In this document: piece after piece, positions 48,383 to 57,207 of the stretch | How the letters are laid out: each line of letters opens with the position of its first letter | How positions within the stretch are numbered: position 1 is the stretch's first letter | Source: Lysobacterales bacterium | GTDB taxonomy: Bacteria > Pseudomonadota > Gammaproteobacteria > Xanthomonadales > SZUA-5 | Direction of reading: 5' to 3' | Length of the DNA: 64,000 nucleotides | NCBI GenBank assembly: GCA_022844165.1 | Contig: JALHMH010000005.1 | Coordinates: forward strand, 114,339-178,338 | The notes under the pieces: model-generated | Seen by the model: the letters and a program-made list of their open reading frames with translations, nothing else | Told to the model about the DNA's origin: nothing | The model's database searches: none | Made by a program: the position numbers and the translations under genes

Positions 48383-48407
48383 AGTCCCTGACTGAGCGGG
48401 ATCTTGT

Positions 48408-48490
48408 CATTTGAGTCAAGTATTCGTCGGAGCGGCTTTGGCTTTTGAAGCCCCCTTGAGTCAAGGGGGGCGCGCGCGAAGCGCGCGGGG
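48408..48490. repeat. Dispersed hairpin repeat, copy 2
   Basis: CATTTGAGTC (48408-48417), then GGAGCGGCTTTGGCTTTTG (48429-48447), then two strong stem-loops: CCCCCTT/AAGGGGG (48451-48457 with 48463-48469) and CGCGCGC-GAA-GCGCGCG (48471-48487). The first two blocks match the copy at 42.2 kb. It may be a REP/MITE-like element and could also terminate purF transcription. Nothing else was recognised in the remaining gap to 48637. Confidence 0.55.
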
Positions 48491-48637
48491 TTGTGGCAAC
48501 TACGCTGCAGAGCGAAGCCAACAATGCTCGGCGGTCTGAGGCGAAGCCTCGCTAGCATTCGGTACTGAGTGACGAACTTGCAGGGCGACCCGGTGTCGTG
48601 CGCAATTCGCATGCACGTATAGCGGCATATTGGCGAA

Positions 48638-51037
48638 ATGGACCTGTCTGTTGTTGAATCTCTGTTTGCGGCCCGAGGCTTTGAACCGGCCGGGTTTCAG
48701 CGCGCCTGCTGGGCTGCCTGGCGTGCTGGCGCGAGCGGCCTGGTGAATGCGCCGACCGGCAGCGGCAAGACTCTGGCACTTTGGGGCGGACCGCTCGCGT
48801 TGGCAGCAAAAACGCCGCCTGACACGCTGAAGATCCTGTGGATCACGCCACTGCGAGCCCTGGCAGGTGACACGACCGCGCATTTGCAAACAGCTCTTGA
48901 TGAAATTGGCAGCGATCTTCTGGTGGCGCGGCGAACCGGGGACAGCACCAGCGGCGAACGAGCACGCTACAGACGGCGGACACCCTTCGCGCTGGTCACT
49001 ACACCCGAGAGCCTTTCGCTACTGCTGTCGTACCAAGAAGAACAAGCTCGCCTCAGGCACCTTGATGCGGTCATTGTGGACGAATGGCATGAGCTGATGG
49101 GCAACAAACGCGGCGTGCAGTTGGAACTGTGCCTGGCGCGATTGCGGCGCCTGGCACCTGGACTCAAGATCTGGGGAAGTTCTGCGACGCTGGGCAATGT
49201 GAAGCAAGCGGCACAGGTATTGGCCGGCAACAATGCGTTGGTGATCGCCGCTGAGCAGCAAAAAGCGATTGCCGTCGAATCATTGCGCCCAGCCCGAATC
49301 GAACGTTTTCCATGGGCCGGACATCTTGGCCTCAAACAACTGCCGGGCGTGCTGGCGTCCATTCTGCGAGCGGGGAGTGCCTTGGTGTTCACCAACACGC
49401 GCTCGCAGGCCGAGCTCTGGTTTGAAGCCCTGCAGGCGGTGTGGCCACTCGAACCACAAATGCTCGCGCTGCACCATGGTTCACTCGATCGCAATGCGCG
49501 ACTGGCGGTCGAGGACGCACTGCGGCTGGGCACAGTGCGCTGCGTTGTTGCGACCTCAACCCTGGACCTGGGCGTCGACTTTCCGGCCGTGAATGCGGTC
49601 ATCCAGATTGGCAGCCCCAAGGGTGTAGGTCGCGTCATACAGCGGGCTGGGCGCAGCGGGCATCGGCCGGGCGAGATGTCCAGGATTACCTTCGTTGCAA
49701 CGCAGGCATTGGAGTTTCTGGAGATCGCTGCCGCCAGGCGCGCACTGGCCAGTAGCGAGATCGAGGCGCGAGTGCCGCGTCGCCTCTGTTTCGATGTGCT
49801 CGCCCAACACCTCGTGACCCTGGCGCTGGGTGGCGGATTTGTGCGCGATCACACACTGACCGAGATCCGCACAACACATGCGTACGCAGACCTCAGTGAG
49901 TCCTCGTTCGATCGCGTTCTGGATGTTGTTGTGCGTGGCGGCGACAAGCTTGCGCAATACCCAGACTTTCAACGGGTCGTTTGCACTGACGATCGTTTCC
50001 TGGTGCCCTCTGCCGCCATCGCGCGTCGTCACCGTTGGTCGATCGGAACCATTGTTGCGGATGGCCAGATGCAGGTTCGCTTTGTTCGCGGCGCCGTCTT
50101 GGGAATGGTCGAGGAGAGTTTCATCAGCCGCCTGAGACCCGGCGCCCGATTCTTGTTCGCCGGACGCACCCTGGAGCTCGTCCGGGTGCGCGACATGGTG
50201 GCGCAAGTCAAAGTGGCCGGTGCGCGCGGCGCGGCGGTGCCGCAATGGATGGGCGGGAAAATGCCGTTGTCGAGCCATCTCGCCAGCGGCGTGCTGGCAC
50301 TCATCGATCAACGGCCCGATGAGCCGGAAGTAACGCTCGTCGCACCGCTATTGGACATGCAGGCAGAGCGTTCCGCCCTACCCTCGCAACACCATCTATT
50401 GGTTGAAAAGCTGCGCACGCGCGATGGACATCACCTCGCCGTGTTCCCCTTCGCCGGGCGCCACGCACACGAAGGGCTTGCGCCATTGTTGGCATATCGA
50501 CTTAAAGCGATCGCCCGGAGCAGCTACAGCTACACCGTGAACGACTACGGCGTGCTGCTGTCGTCGCGCCATCGAATCGACGTGGACACCTCGATGCTGC
50601 GCCAGCTGCTGTCTCCCAAGCGCCTGATCGAAGATATCGAGGCCAGTGTAAATCTGGCGGAAATGGCGAGGCGCCAGTTTCGCGATGTGGCTCAGATCGC
50701 GGGACTGACGTTCAACGGCACGCCCGGTCAGTCGCGTCCGCTGCGGCAACTTCAGGCCTCCAGCGGACTATTGTTCGACGTGCTCGAAGAGCATGATCCC
50801 GAGCATCTGCTGTTACAGCAGGCCAGACAGGAAGTGCTCATCCATTGTCTTGATGTCGAACGCCTGGAAGCGGCGTTGCAGTGCGCTCAGCAGCGACCGA
50901 TCGTAATCACTGAACCACGGCAACCTACGCCGTTTTCGTTTCCGCTTTGGGCGGAACGTTTGCGCGGCCGCTTGAGTCACGAGGATTGGCAAACCCGGGT
51001 CCGCGCCGCCGCCGACGCGATGGAGCGGCATGGATGA
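48638..51037 (+). CDS. Ligase-associated DEXH-box DNA helicase (Lhr-like)
   Basis: The 799-residue protein is an SF2 helicase of the Lhr group. Walker A APTGSGKT (residues 38-45), TTPESLSLLLS, Walker B VDEWHE (D148/E149), SSATLGN, ALHHGSLDRN, ATSTLDLGVDFPAVNAVIQIGSPKG and IQRAGRSGHRPGE are all intact. Its length and C-terminal Lhr-core-like region fit the ligase-associated damage-response helicase. It should unwind DNA during repair of cross-links or alkylation. Its stop overlaps the pdeM start (ATGA). The ATP-dependent ligase and MBL-fold exonuclease that usually complete this module are not adjacent; purF precedes it instead. Confidence 0.93.
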   Translation: MDLSVVESLFAARGFEPAGFQRACWAAWRAGASGLVNAPTGSGKTLALWGGPLALAAKTPPDTLKILWITPLRALAGDTTAHLQTALDEIGSDLLVARRTGDSTSGERARYRRRTPFALVTTPESLSLLLSYQEEQARLRHLDAVIVDEWHELMGNKRGVQLELCLARLRRLAPGLKIWGSSATLGNVKQAAQVLAGNNALVIAAEQQKAIAVESLRPARIERFPWAGHLGLKQLPGVLASILRAGSALVFTNTRSQAELWFEALQAVWPLEPQMLALHHGSLDRNARLAVEDALRLGTVRCVVATSTLDLGVDFPAVNAVIQIGSPKGVGRVIQRAGRSGHRPGEMSRITFVATQALEFLEIAAARRALASSEIEARVPRRLCFDVLAQHLVTLALGGGFVRDHTLTEIRTTHAYADLSESSFDRVLDVVVRGGDKLAQYPDFQRVVCTDDRFLVPSAAIARRHRWSIGTIVADGQMQVRFVRGAVLGMVEESFISRLRPGARFLFAGRTLELVRVRDMVAQVKVAGARGAAVPQWMGGKMPLSSHLASGVLALIDQRPDEPEVTLVAPLLDMQAERSALPSQHHLLVEKLRTRDGHHLAVFPFAGRHAHEGLAPLLAYRLKAIARSSYSYTVNDYGVLLSSRHRIDVDTSMLRQLLSPKRLIEDIEASVNLAEMARRQFRDVAQIAGLTFNGTPGQSRPLRQLQASSGLLFDVLEEHDPEHLLLQQARQEVLIHCLDVERLEAALQCAQQRPIVITEPRQPTPFSFPLWAERLRGRLSHEDWQTRVRAAADAMERHG

Positions 51038-51666
51038 TCACCTTCGAATGGCATGGCGAAACGCTGAGTTTGCTGCCAGATCGCGCGTTGTTGCTGCCAA
51101 ACTGCAAGACGGTCGTGATTGCCGATTGGCATTTGGGCAAGGGTCACGTTTTTCGTCGGAACGGGATACCCGTGCCACAGGGCATTACCGACCAGGACCT
51201 TGCGCGTATCGATCGAATCCTGGCGCACACCGGTGCGCGCGACCTGGCCATACTTGGCGATCTACTGCATGGACCGGTCGAAGGCAGTGCAGCATGGCTG
51301 GGAAAGTGGCGCCACTGGCGAGCAACCCATCCACGATTGCGAATTCGCGTTGCCTGCGGCAATCACGACCACCAAATCTCAGCGCTCGCCGGAGAACTCG
51401 ATGAATGCACGAACCAGCTCAACCTGGGTCGCGTGCATGGCGTACATGAGGCAAGTCGCGGGGCCGTGCCGCAGATCGCCGGCCATATTCATCCGTACCG
51501 CACGCTTCGGGCTCCTGGCATACGCGAGCGGGTGCCGGTGTTCTGGCTCAAAAAACATTCGCTGATTTTGCCCGCCTTCGGGAGATTCACTGGCGGCGAA
51601 GTGATTTCGCCGTTGCCCGACGAGCGCACATTCGCGGCACTGCCTGAAGCTGTCCTGGCGCTTTGA
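51034..51666 (+). CDS. pdeM: Ligase-associated metallophosphoesterase PdeM
   Basis: The 210-residue protein is a calcineurin-like phosphoesterase. Metal-binding motifs appear in order: ADWHLGKGH (D-x-H), GDLLHG, CGNHDHQ and GHIHPY. PdeM is the putative nuclease/phosphoesterase component of the Lhr-helicase/ligase DNA-damage module. It starts in an ATGA overlap with the helicase gene, a strong argument for a joint function. No further module gene follows; the next gene is a Ser/Thr kinase. Confidence 0.92.
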   Translation: MITFEWHGETLSLLPDRALLLPNCKTVVIADWHLGKGHVFRRNGIPVPQGITDQDLARIDRILAHTGARDLAILGDLLHGPVEGSAAWLGKWRHWRATHPRLRIRVACGNHDHQISALAGELDECTNQLNLGRVHGVHEASRGAVPQIAGHIHPYRTLRAPGIRERVPVFWLKKHSLILPAFGRFTGGEVISPLPDERTFAALPEAVLAL

Positions 51667-51769
51667 GCGTCGCGCGATCGCAGCCTCAAGCCATCAACCA
51701 CTCGAACGGCTAAGACCAACACCCATCAACCGGCTATGATCTCGCCATCCTTACAAACGCCCGGTGCCC

Positions 51770-53134
51770 ATGGACGCCCCGATTCAAGTCCCAAACTTCG
51801 AGTTCGTCCGGGAACTGGGTCGTGGCGGTATGTCTCGCGTGTATCTCGCGCGCCAGTTACAGCCCAAGCGCGAGGTGGCGATCAAAATCGTCTCTCCGGG
51901 CAGCGCGCCGGATCCGTCGTTTCTGGCATCTCTGAAACTTGAAGGCGACACAGTCGCGAGCTTGAATCACGACAACGTCGTCACAGTGTTCGCTTGCGGC
52001 GTCATCGACGCCCACTATTACATGGCAATGGAGGTTCTGCCCGGCGGTGATCTGACCGAGCGCATTAAGAAGGGGTTGCGACCGGAAGACGCGGTAGAGG
52101 TGATGATCCAGATCGGGAATGCGCTCGAACATGCGCATAAGCGATCGATCCTGCATCGCGATATCAAACCGGAAAATGTCATGTTCCATGAGAGCGGAAA
52201 GGCGGTGCTCGTGGACTTTGGTATCGCCAAAGAGGGCGAGACGGAATCGAGCTTCACGCAAGTCGGGGCTGTCGTCGGTACGCCGCATTACATGAGCCCG
52301 GAGCGCTGCATGGGCAAAGCCACCGACCAGCGCTCCGATCTTTACGCCATGGGCGTTATGTTCTACGAAATGCTTACGGGACATAAAGTGTTCGAGGGTC
52401 GCGATACTTTCGCCGTGTCCTACGCGCACGTATATGAGCCGGTGCCGCCCTTACCTCCCGAGCACGCCCGGTTCCAGGGGGTCATCAACAAACTGCTGGC
52501 AAAGGATCCCAAAGATCGTTTCCAGAACGCCGCGGAAATGGTCGCTGCGCTGCGCAAACATCGCGCGGGCGCGCCAGGCGCCGCGGAACCGGCGACACGG
52601 CGCGTCGACACGGCGGCGATGTCGCCGCTGTCGGAAAAACTCAAGAAGTTGGCATCTGACGACGCCACAACGGCCGGCCAGCCACTGTCGCCGGACTCAG
52701 CAACCGCAGTCTCCAAGCCAATGGGGCCGGTGTCCTCGACACCGTCGCCAACCTCAGCCCCGGAGATCGGCCGCTCGTCGCGAGCGGATCTCGCGCGCAC
52801 ACCGTCGAAAGTGCCGCTGATCCTGGGTGCCGTTGCGATTGTCGGAATCATTGCCGCAGCTGCTGTCTTTTGGCCTCGCCCCGACCCGTCCGACCCTGAC
52901 CGCGACATTCCGAAGGTGATCTTGTCTCAGGAGAAGGCCATCGAAATGGCAGACAAGCTCGCAGCCGCCAATTCCTTCATGCGTGCCGGCAATATGGAAT
53001 ACGCCGCAGTCAACTTCGAAGACGTTCTGAAGAATTTTGACTGTACAAACGAAGAGGCCCAGCGAGGCTTGCGCACCACCGACCCGGGCAACGAGACACG
53101 CTACAAGGACGCTGTCGCCAAGTGCGTCAAATAG
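51770..53134 (+). CDS. Membrane-anchored serine/threonine protein kinase
   Basis: The 454-residue protein has a Hanks-type kinase domain (about 10-265): glycine loop GRGGMSRVY, K39, HRDIKPEN (D131), DFG (D149) and GTPHYMSPER. A low-complexity Ser/Pro linker (about 270-345), one membrane helix (about 348-369) and a small C-terminal extracytoplasmic domain (about 385-454) with TPR-like helices and two Cys follow. The extracytoplasmic part lacks PASTA repeats, so the sensor is different. A TATGAT -10-like element lies at 51735. The ATG at 51770 is preferred to a GTG at 51764. No phosphatase gene is adjacent. Confidence 0.92.
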   Translation: MDAPIQVPNFEFVRELGRGGMSRVYLARQLQPKREVAIKIVSPGSAPDPSFLASLKLEGDTVASLNHDNVVTVFACGVIDAHYYMAMEVLPGGDLTERIKKGLRPEDAVEVMIQIGNALEHAHKRSILHRDIKPENVMFHESGKAVLVDFGIAKEGETESSFTQVGAVVGTPHYMSPERCMGKATDQRSDLYAMGVMFYEMLTGHKVFEGRDTFAVSYAHVYEPVPPLPPEHARFQGVINKLLAKDPKDRFQNAAEMVAALRKHRAGAPGAAEPATRRVDTAAMSPLSEKLKKLASDDATTAGQPLSPDSATAVSKPMGPVSSTPSPTSAPEIGRSSRADLARTPSKVPLILGAVAIVGIIAAAAVFWPRPDPSDPDRDIPKVILSQEKAIEMADKLAAANSFMRAGNMEYAAVNFEDVLKNFDCTNEEAQRGLRTTDPGNETRYKDAVAKCVK

Positions 53135-53641
53135 CCGCAACTGCCAGAACCATCATTGCTGCAAGCCACAAGTGAGGCGTACCGGAAGTTTCACGCCTTT
53201 CTCGCTGGGTCTTCGGCCCCGATCCTGCGTTCCTTGTCGCCGCCATAGCGCTGCTGGTCGGGTCGGGCACAGGTGGCGCACATATCCGCAAACCCAGACC
53301 AGACATACTGCACGGCGATGACCAGATTCACGCGCCAAACCGACCCCGTCCAATAACGAACCTCTAACTCCGGCTGAACCGCGCGCAGAAATCGCGCCAT
53401 TTCGTGTCGTCACTGAAGGCGCAGTCGACTCGATTCGTGGATACTCCGCGCCCGCAAAGCATGCACATTTGCGTATCGCATGACCCCGGCAAAGGTGCCA
53501 CGTGTCGGGGACGGAAAGCACTGACTGCGCAAGTCCGTCATGCATCACCCTCGCGGGTTGCACCATTGTTTCCGGAAGATCGGCGCTGCTGAGCGTAGTT
53601 TTTTCGGGCCCTAAAAGAACCTCCATTCAAGTGACCAGAAC
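53135..53641. other. 507-bp intergenic region before the EF-G paralogue
   Basis: This gap between the kinase and EF-G genes holds no recognised RNA gene or repeat. The only coding candidate is the minus-strand 69-codon frame at 53191-53400. The last 60 bp before the EF-G ATG contain a T run and GGGCCC, and no clear ribosome site. Confidence 0.5.
53191..53400 (-). CDS. Possible small uncharacterised protein (69 aa)
   Basis: This reading frame begins MARFLRAVQPELEVRYWTGS and has a hydrophobic middle (VNLVIAVQYVW), a CATC cysteine pair and a basic end. No ribosome site is evident and I recognise no family. A 157-codon overlapping frame exists on the same strand. It may be a small membrane-associated protein or not coding at all. 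Confidence 0.25.
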   Translation of the reverse strand: MARFLRAVQPELEVRYWTGSVWRVNLVIAVQYVWSGFADMCATCARPDQQRYGGDKERRIGAEDPARKA

Positions 53642-55771
53642 ATGGCCAGGCAGAAAGAACTCGCGCTGTATCGCAATATCGGGATCATCGCGCACATCGA
53701 CGCAGGAAAGACCACCACCACCGAGCGTGTGCTGTATTACACGGGTCGTAAACACCAGATCATCGACGTCCACGACACCAAGGACGGCAAGAGCAGCACC
53801 ACGACCGACTACCTCGAACAAGAGAAAAAGCGCGGCATCACCATCCAGAGCGCAGCGGTTTCGACCGAGTGGAAGGGTTATCACATCAACCTGATCGATA
53901 CGCCGGGCCACGTCGACTTCACTATTGAAGTGAATCGCAGTTTGCGCGTGCTCGATGGTGCGGTAGTTGTATTCGATGGCGTCGCTGGCGTTGAGCCGCA
54001 GACCGAGACCAACTGGCGTCTGGCCGACCAATACAACGTGCCGCGCTTGTGCTACGTGAACAAAATGGACCGCATCGGCGCCAACTTCGCGCACTGTGTC
54101 AAGGGCATACGCGAGCGCCTCGGCGCCAATGCGCTGCTGTGCCAGGTGCCGCTGGGCAGTCAGGATGAATTTGTCGGTATGGTCGACCTTGTCGAAGCGC
54201 AGGCCTACGTCTGGCACTCGAACGACAAAGACAGTCAATGGGAAATCGTCCCGCTGGACCAGGTACGTTCGCGCTTCAAGTTCTCCGTTGCGCTCGACGA
54301 CGCGTGGATGGACCAGTTGCCGAAGCTGCGCAACGATTTGATCGAGTCGGCGCTGGCGATGGACGACAATGCCTTCATGCATTACGTCGAAACCGGCGAA
54401 TTCGATCAGGCCAAACTCAAGGAGTGCATCCGCACGGGTGCAGTGTCCGGCAAGTTGGTCCCGGTGCTCTGCGGTTCGTCCTTCAAGAACAAGGGCGTAC
54501 AGCAGTTGCTGGACGCAGTGATTGATTATCTGCCCTACCCAGGCGAGATCGGTGGCATCTCAATGGTCGACGAGGACGGCAACGTCGTCGGCAAGCAGGA
54601 AGTGCTTGATGACGCGCCGATTCGGGCATTGGCGTTCAAGGTCATCAACGATCAGTTCGGTACTCTGACCTTCACGCGCATCTACTCGGGCATCATCAAA
54701 AAGGGCGACACCTTGATGAATGTCACGCGCGGCAAGAAAGAGCGCGTCGGCCGTATCGTCGAAGTGCAGGCGAATGCGACCAAGGACATCGACGAAGCGC
54801 GCGCTGGAGACATCGTGGCATTCGTATCGATGAAAGATACCGAGACGGGCGACTCACTGTGCGACCCGGCGCATCCGGTTCTGTTGGAGCGCATGCGCTT
54901 TCCAGATCCTGTCATCAGCGTTTCGGTTGAGGCCAAAACCCGCGACGACATCGACAAGATGTCCGCTGCGCTTTACAAGATGGCCAAGGCCGATCCGTCA
55001 CTGCGCCTGAATGTCGATCCGGAGACCGGCGAGACCGTGCTGCGCGGCATGGGCGAATTGCACCTGGAAATCACCATCGACCGCATGCGTACTGAGCTCG
55101 GCGTCGAAGCCAACATGGGCAAGCCCAAGGTCAGCTTCCGCGAAGCTTTTGGCCGTACGGTTGAGCACATCTACACGCACAAGAAGCAAACCGGCGGTTC
55201 CGGCCAGTTCGCCGAAGTGAAGATGGTGTTCGAACCAGGCGAGCCGGGCACGGGTGTGGTATTTGTCGACGAAGTTGTCGGTGGCCGTATCCCGCGCGAG
55301 TTCATTCCATCGGTGGAGTTTGCGATCAAGGCCGAGTCCAAGTCTGGCCAGATCGCCGGCTACGAAGTGCTCGATTTCAAAGCGCGCCTGATCGACGGCA
55401 AGTACCATGACGTTGACTCTTCGGCCCTGGCCTTCGAAATTGCGGGACGTCACGCTTTCCGCGAAGCGCACAAACTGAGCAAGCCGAAACTGCTCGAACC
55501 GATGATGCGCATCGAAGTCGTTACCGAGTCCGAATTCCTGGGCGACGTGATTGGCGACATGAACCGGCGTCGTGGCCAGGTCACTGACCAGGGCACCAAG
55601 GGCACTGCGGCATTCGTGCACGGCTTCGTGCCTCTGGCAGAGATGTTCGGCTACATCAACTATCTGCGTAGCGCAACGCGCGGTCGCGGCACGTTCTCGA
55701 TGGAGTTCAACAACTACGCCGAAGTGCCCGCAAGTTTGATCGATAAGCTGATGGAAAAAGAAGCCAAGTAG
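53642..55771 (+). CDS. Elongation factor G paralogue (EF-G2-like)
   Basis: The 709-residue GTPase has G1 AHIDAGKTTTT, the switch region with RGITIQSAAV, G3 DTPGHVDFT and G4 NKMD, plus domains II-V up to the C-terminal MEFNNYAEVP. It is a full-length EF-G. However, the sequence after G1 (HDTKDGKSSTTTDYLEQEKKRGITIQ) differs from canonical EF-G, and the gene is not in an rpsL-rpsG-fusA-tuf operon, so it is probably the second, specialised EF-G of the organism. Its role (translocation, recycling, or rescue) cannot be decided from sequence. A strong terminator follows. Confidence 0.9.
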   Translation: MARQKELALYRNIGIIAHIDAGKTTTTERVLYYTGRKHQIIDVHDTKDGKSSTTTDYLEQEKKRGITIQSAAVSTEWKGYHINLIDTPGHVDFTIEVNRSLRVLDGAVVVFDGVAGVEPQTETNWRLADQYNVPRLCYVNKMDRIGANFAHCVKGIRERLGANALLCQVPLGSQDEFVGMVDLVEAQAYVWHSNDKDSQWEIVPLDQVRSRFKFSVALDDAWMDQLPKLRNDLIESALAMDDNAFMHYVETGEFDQAKLKECIRTGAVSGKLVPVLCGSSFKNKGVQQLLDAVIDYLPYPGEIGGISMVDEDGNVVGKQEVLDDAPIRALAFKVINDQFGTLTFTRIYSGIIKKGDTLMNVTRGKKERVGRIVEVQANATKDIDEARAGDIVAFVSMKDTETGDSLCDPAHPVLLERMRFPDPVISVSVEAKTRDDIDKMSAALYKMAKADPSLRLNVDPETGETVLRGMGELHLEITIDRMRTELGVEANMGKPKVSFREAFGRTVEHIYTHKKQTGGSGQFAEVKMVFEPGEPGTGVVFVDEVVGGRIPREFIPSVEFAIKAESKSGQIAGYEVLDFKARLIDGKYHDVDSSALAFEIAGRHAFREAHKLSKPKLLEPMMRIEVVTESEFLGDVIGDMNRRRGQVTDQGTKGTAAFVHGFVPLAEMFGYINYLRSATRGRGTFSMEFNNYAEVPASLIDKLMEKEAK

Positions 55772-55802
55772 CGCCGCACCTGCAACGCTGCACTTGGAGC
55801 CG

Positions 55803-55831
55803 AAAACGGCCGGGGCGACCCGGCCGTTTTT
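55803..55831. terminator. Bidirectional Rho-independent terminator
   Basis: AAAACGGCCGGG (55803-55814) pairs perfectly with CCCGGCCGTTTT (55819-55830) around a GCGA tetraloop. It ends with T on the plus strand and has A on the other side, so it can serve both the EF-G gene and the convergent MFS gene. Confidence 0.85.
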
Positions 55832-55855
55832 GCGAGCAGTTGAGCGGTGTTGGCA

Positions 55856-57109
55856 TCATGCCTGCCGCTTTTCATGCTGCCGACCAATGACGTACCCGAT
55901 GATTGCTGTGCAACCGGCCACGCAGACGCCGAACAGGTACAGCCCGGTATTCGTGACGCCTGCTTGCGTCAGCAGCCGTACGCTCCACTGTGAGACCACA
56001 TCGCTGAGCCGATACACAAAAGTATCGATAAAACCTTTGCCCTTGTAGCGGATTTCGCGACTGAGCGTGGTGTAACAACTAGCCAGCGCGGTTTCGCCGA
56101 ATGCGAATCGAATACCGCGACTCAGCACTTGGAAGACGGCGATCAAAATCACCGCCGGAGAAGTCAGCAAGATGGCGAAACCGCCCATCAACATCAGCGG
56201 CATCAACGTCAGAATGCGCGCGGTACCGATATTCAAGAATAGCCAGCGCGCGACGAAAATCTCCAAGAGCAACGCCAACAAGTTCGTGAGCAAATCGATT
56301 TGTGCAAAGTAAGCAGCGCGCTCGCCGTCGCTGGCAAATAGTTCGCGAACCGCAAAGGCCTGCTGTGTGTACAGAATGCCGCCGCCAACGCCGCTCAAGA
56401 TCATAAACAGCGCCAACCAACGCAGCGGGAGCCTGGTCACGACCAGCCTGAACGCGGCAAAGCTGGTCCCGCCGATCAGCGCGTCCATCTCAGCCGCATC
56501 GCTCCTCTGACTCGCGGCGGCGGCGTGGCGGCCAAGCAGCGCCGCGCAAATGGTAGCCATCAATAGAAAAACGAACGACAGTGCGAAGATGCCATCGATA
56601 TCGATACGATCCGCGAGCAACATCGTGAGCAGTGCGCCAAACAGTCCGCCCGTCGATCCACCGGCGGCGATGAACCCGAACATTCGTTTGGCTTGATCAC
56701 TGGAGAAAATATCGGTCATGTAGCTCCAGAAGACCGATACGGTGAAAAGATTGGCTATCGACAACCAAACATAAAACACCGGCGCCATGGCGTCGCGCGC
56801 CGATTCGATCTGCCACGTGAAGAAGAAAGCGATGATGAAGACCAGGAAGAACACGTACACCAAAGGCACAAACACGCGCCGCGCGAAGCGCGCGACCAAT
56901 GCCCCGTAAAGCGGCTGCGCGATCACCATGCAAACGAAGATCGTCGTGTATAGCCAGGAGTAATTCTCGGGCCCATGGCGAACACCCATCGCCTCGCGGA
57001 CCGAGCGCAGCATGTAATAGCTGGTCAGCAACCCGAAGAAGTACAGGAATGCGATGGCGAGAGCGGCTCGCTCGTGGCGGTCGATGGCGAAAAGATCGCG
57101 AAAGGACAT
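55856..57109 (-). CDS. MFS-type carrier, Npt1/Npt2-like nucleotide transporter group
   Basis: The 417-residue protein has about 12 membrane helices. The opening FRDLFAIDRHERAALAIAFLYFFGLLTSYYMLRSVREAMG resembles the COG3202 (ATP/ADP translocase-like) carriers found in free-living proteobacteria, for which the substrate is unknown. The ATG at 57109 starts this conserved part; a TTG at 57124 adds five residues. It lies downstream of recJ on the same strand, with a 98-bp gap. A terminator behind it is shared with the EF-G gene. Confidence 0.75.
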   Translation of the reverse strand: MSFRDLFAIDRHERAALAIAFLYFFGLLTSYYMLRSVREAMGVRHGPENYSWLYTTIFVCMVIAQPLYGALVARFARRVFVPLVYVFFLVFIIAFFFTWQIESARDAMAPVFYVWLSIANLFTVSVFWSYMTDIFSSDQAKRMFGFIAAGGSTGGLFGALLTMLLADRIDIDGIFALSFVFLLMATICAALLGRHAAAASQRSDAAEMDALIGGTSFAAFRLVVTRLPLRWLALFMILSGVGGGILYTQQAFAVRELFASDGERAAYFAQIDLLTNLLALLLEIFVARWLFLNIGTARILTLMPLMLMGGFAILLTSPAVILIAVFQVLSRGIRFAFGETALASCYTTLSREIRYKGKGFIDTFVYRLSDVVSQWSVRLLTQAGVTNTGLYLFGVCVAGCTAIIGYVIGRQHEKRQA

Positions 57110-57207
57110 TCGGCTCGCGGCCAAGGCGGACAGCTTCTATCCTGCCCTAAATTGCACCAGGGCGTCATCCGTCTCGATGCAAAACTTGCGTGCGCTAACC
57201 CTCGCGC

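Noticed and set aside
53153..53626. 157-codon minus-strand frame in the kinase/EF-G gap
   Set aside because: Composition is not protein-like and it covers EF-G's upstream region; only the shorter 69-codon frame is kept, at low confidence.
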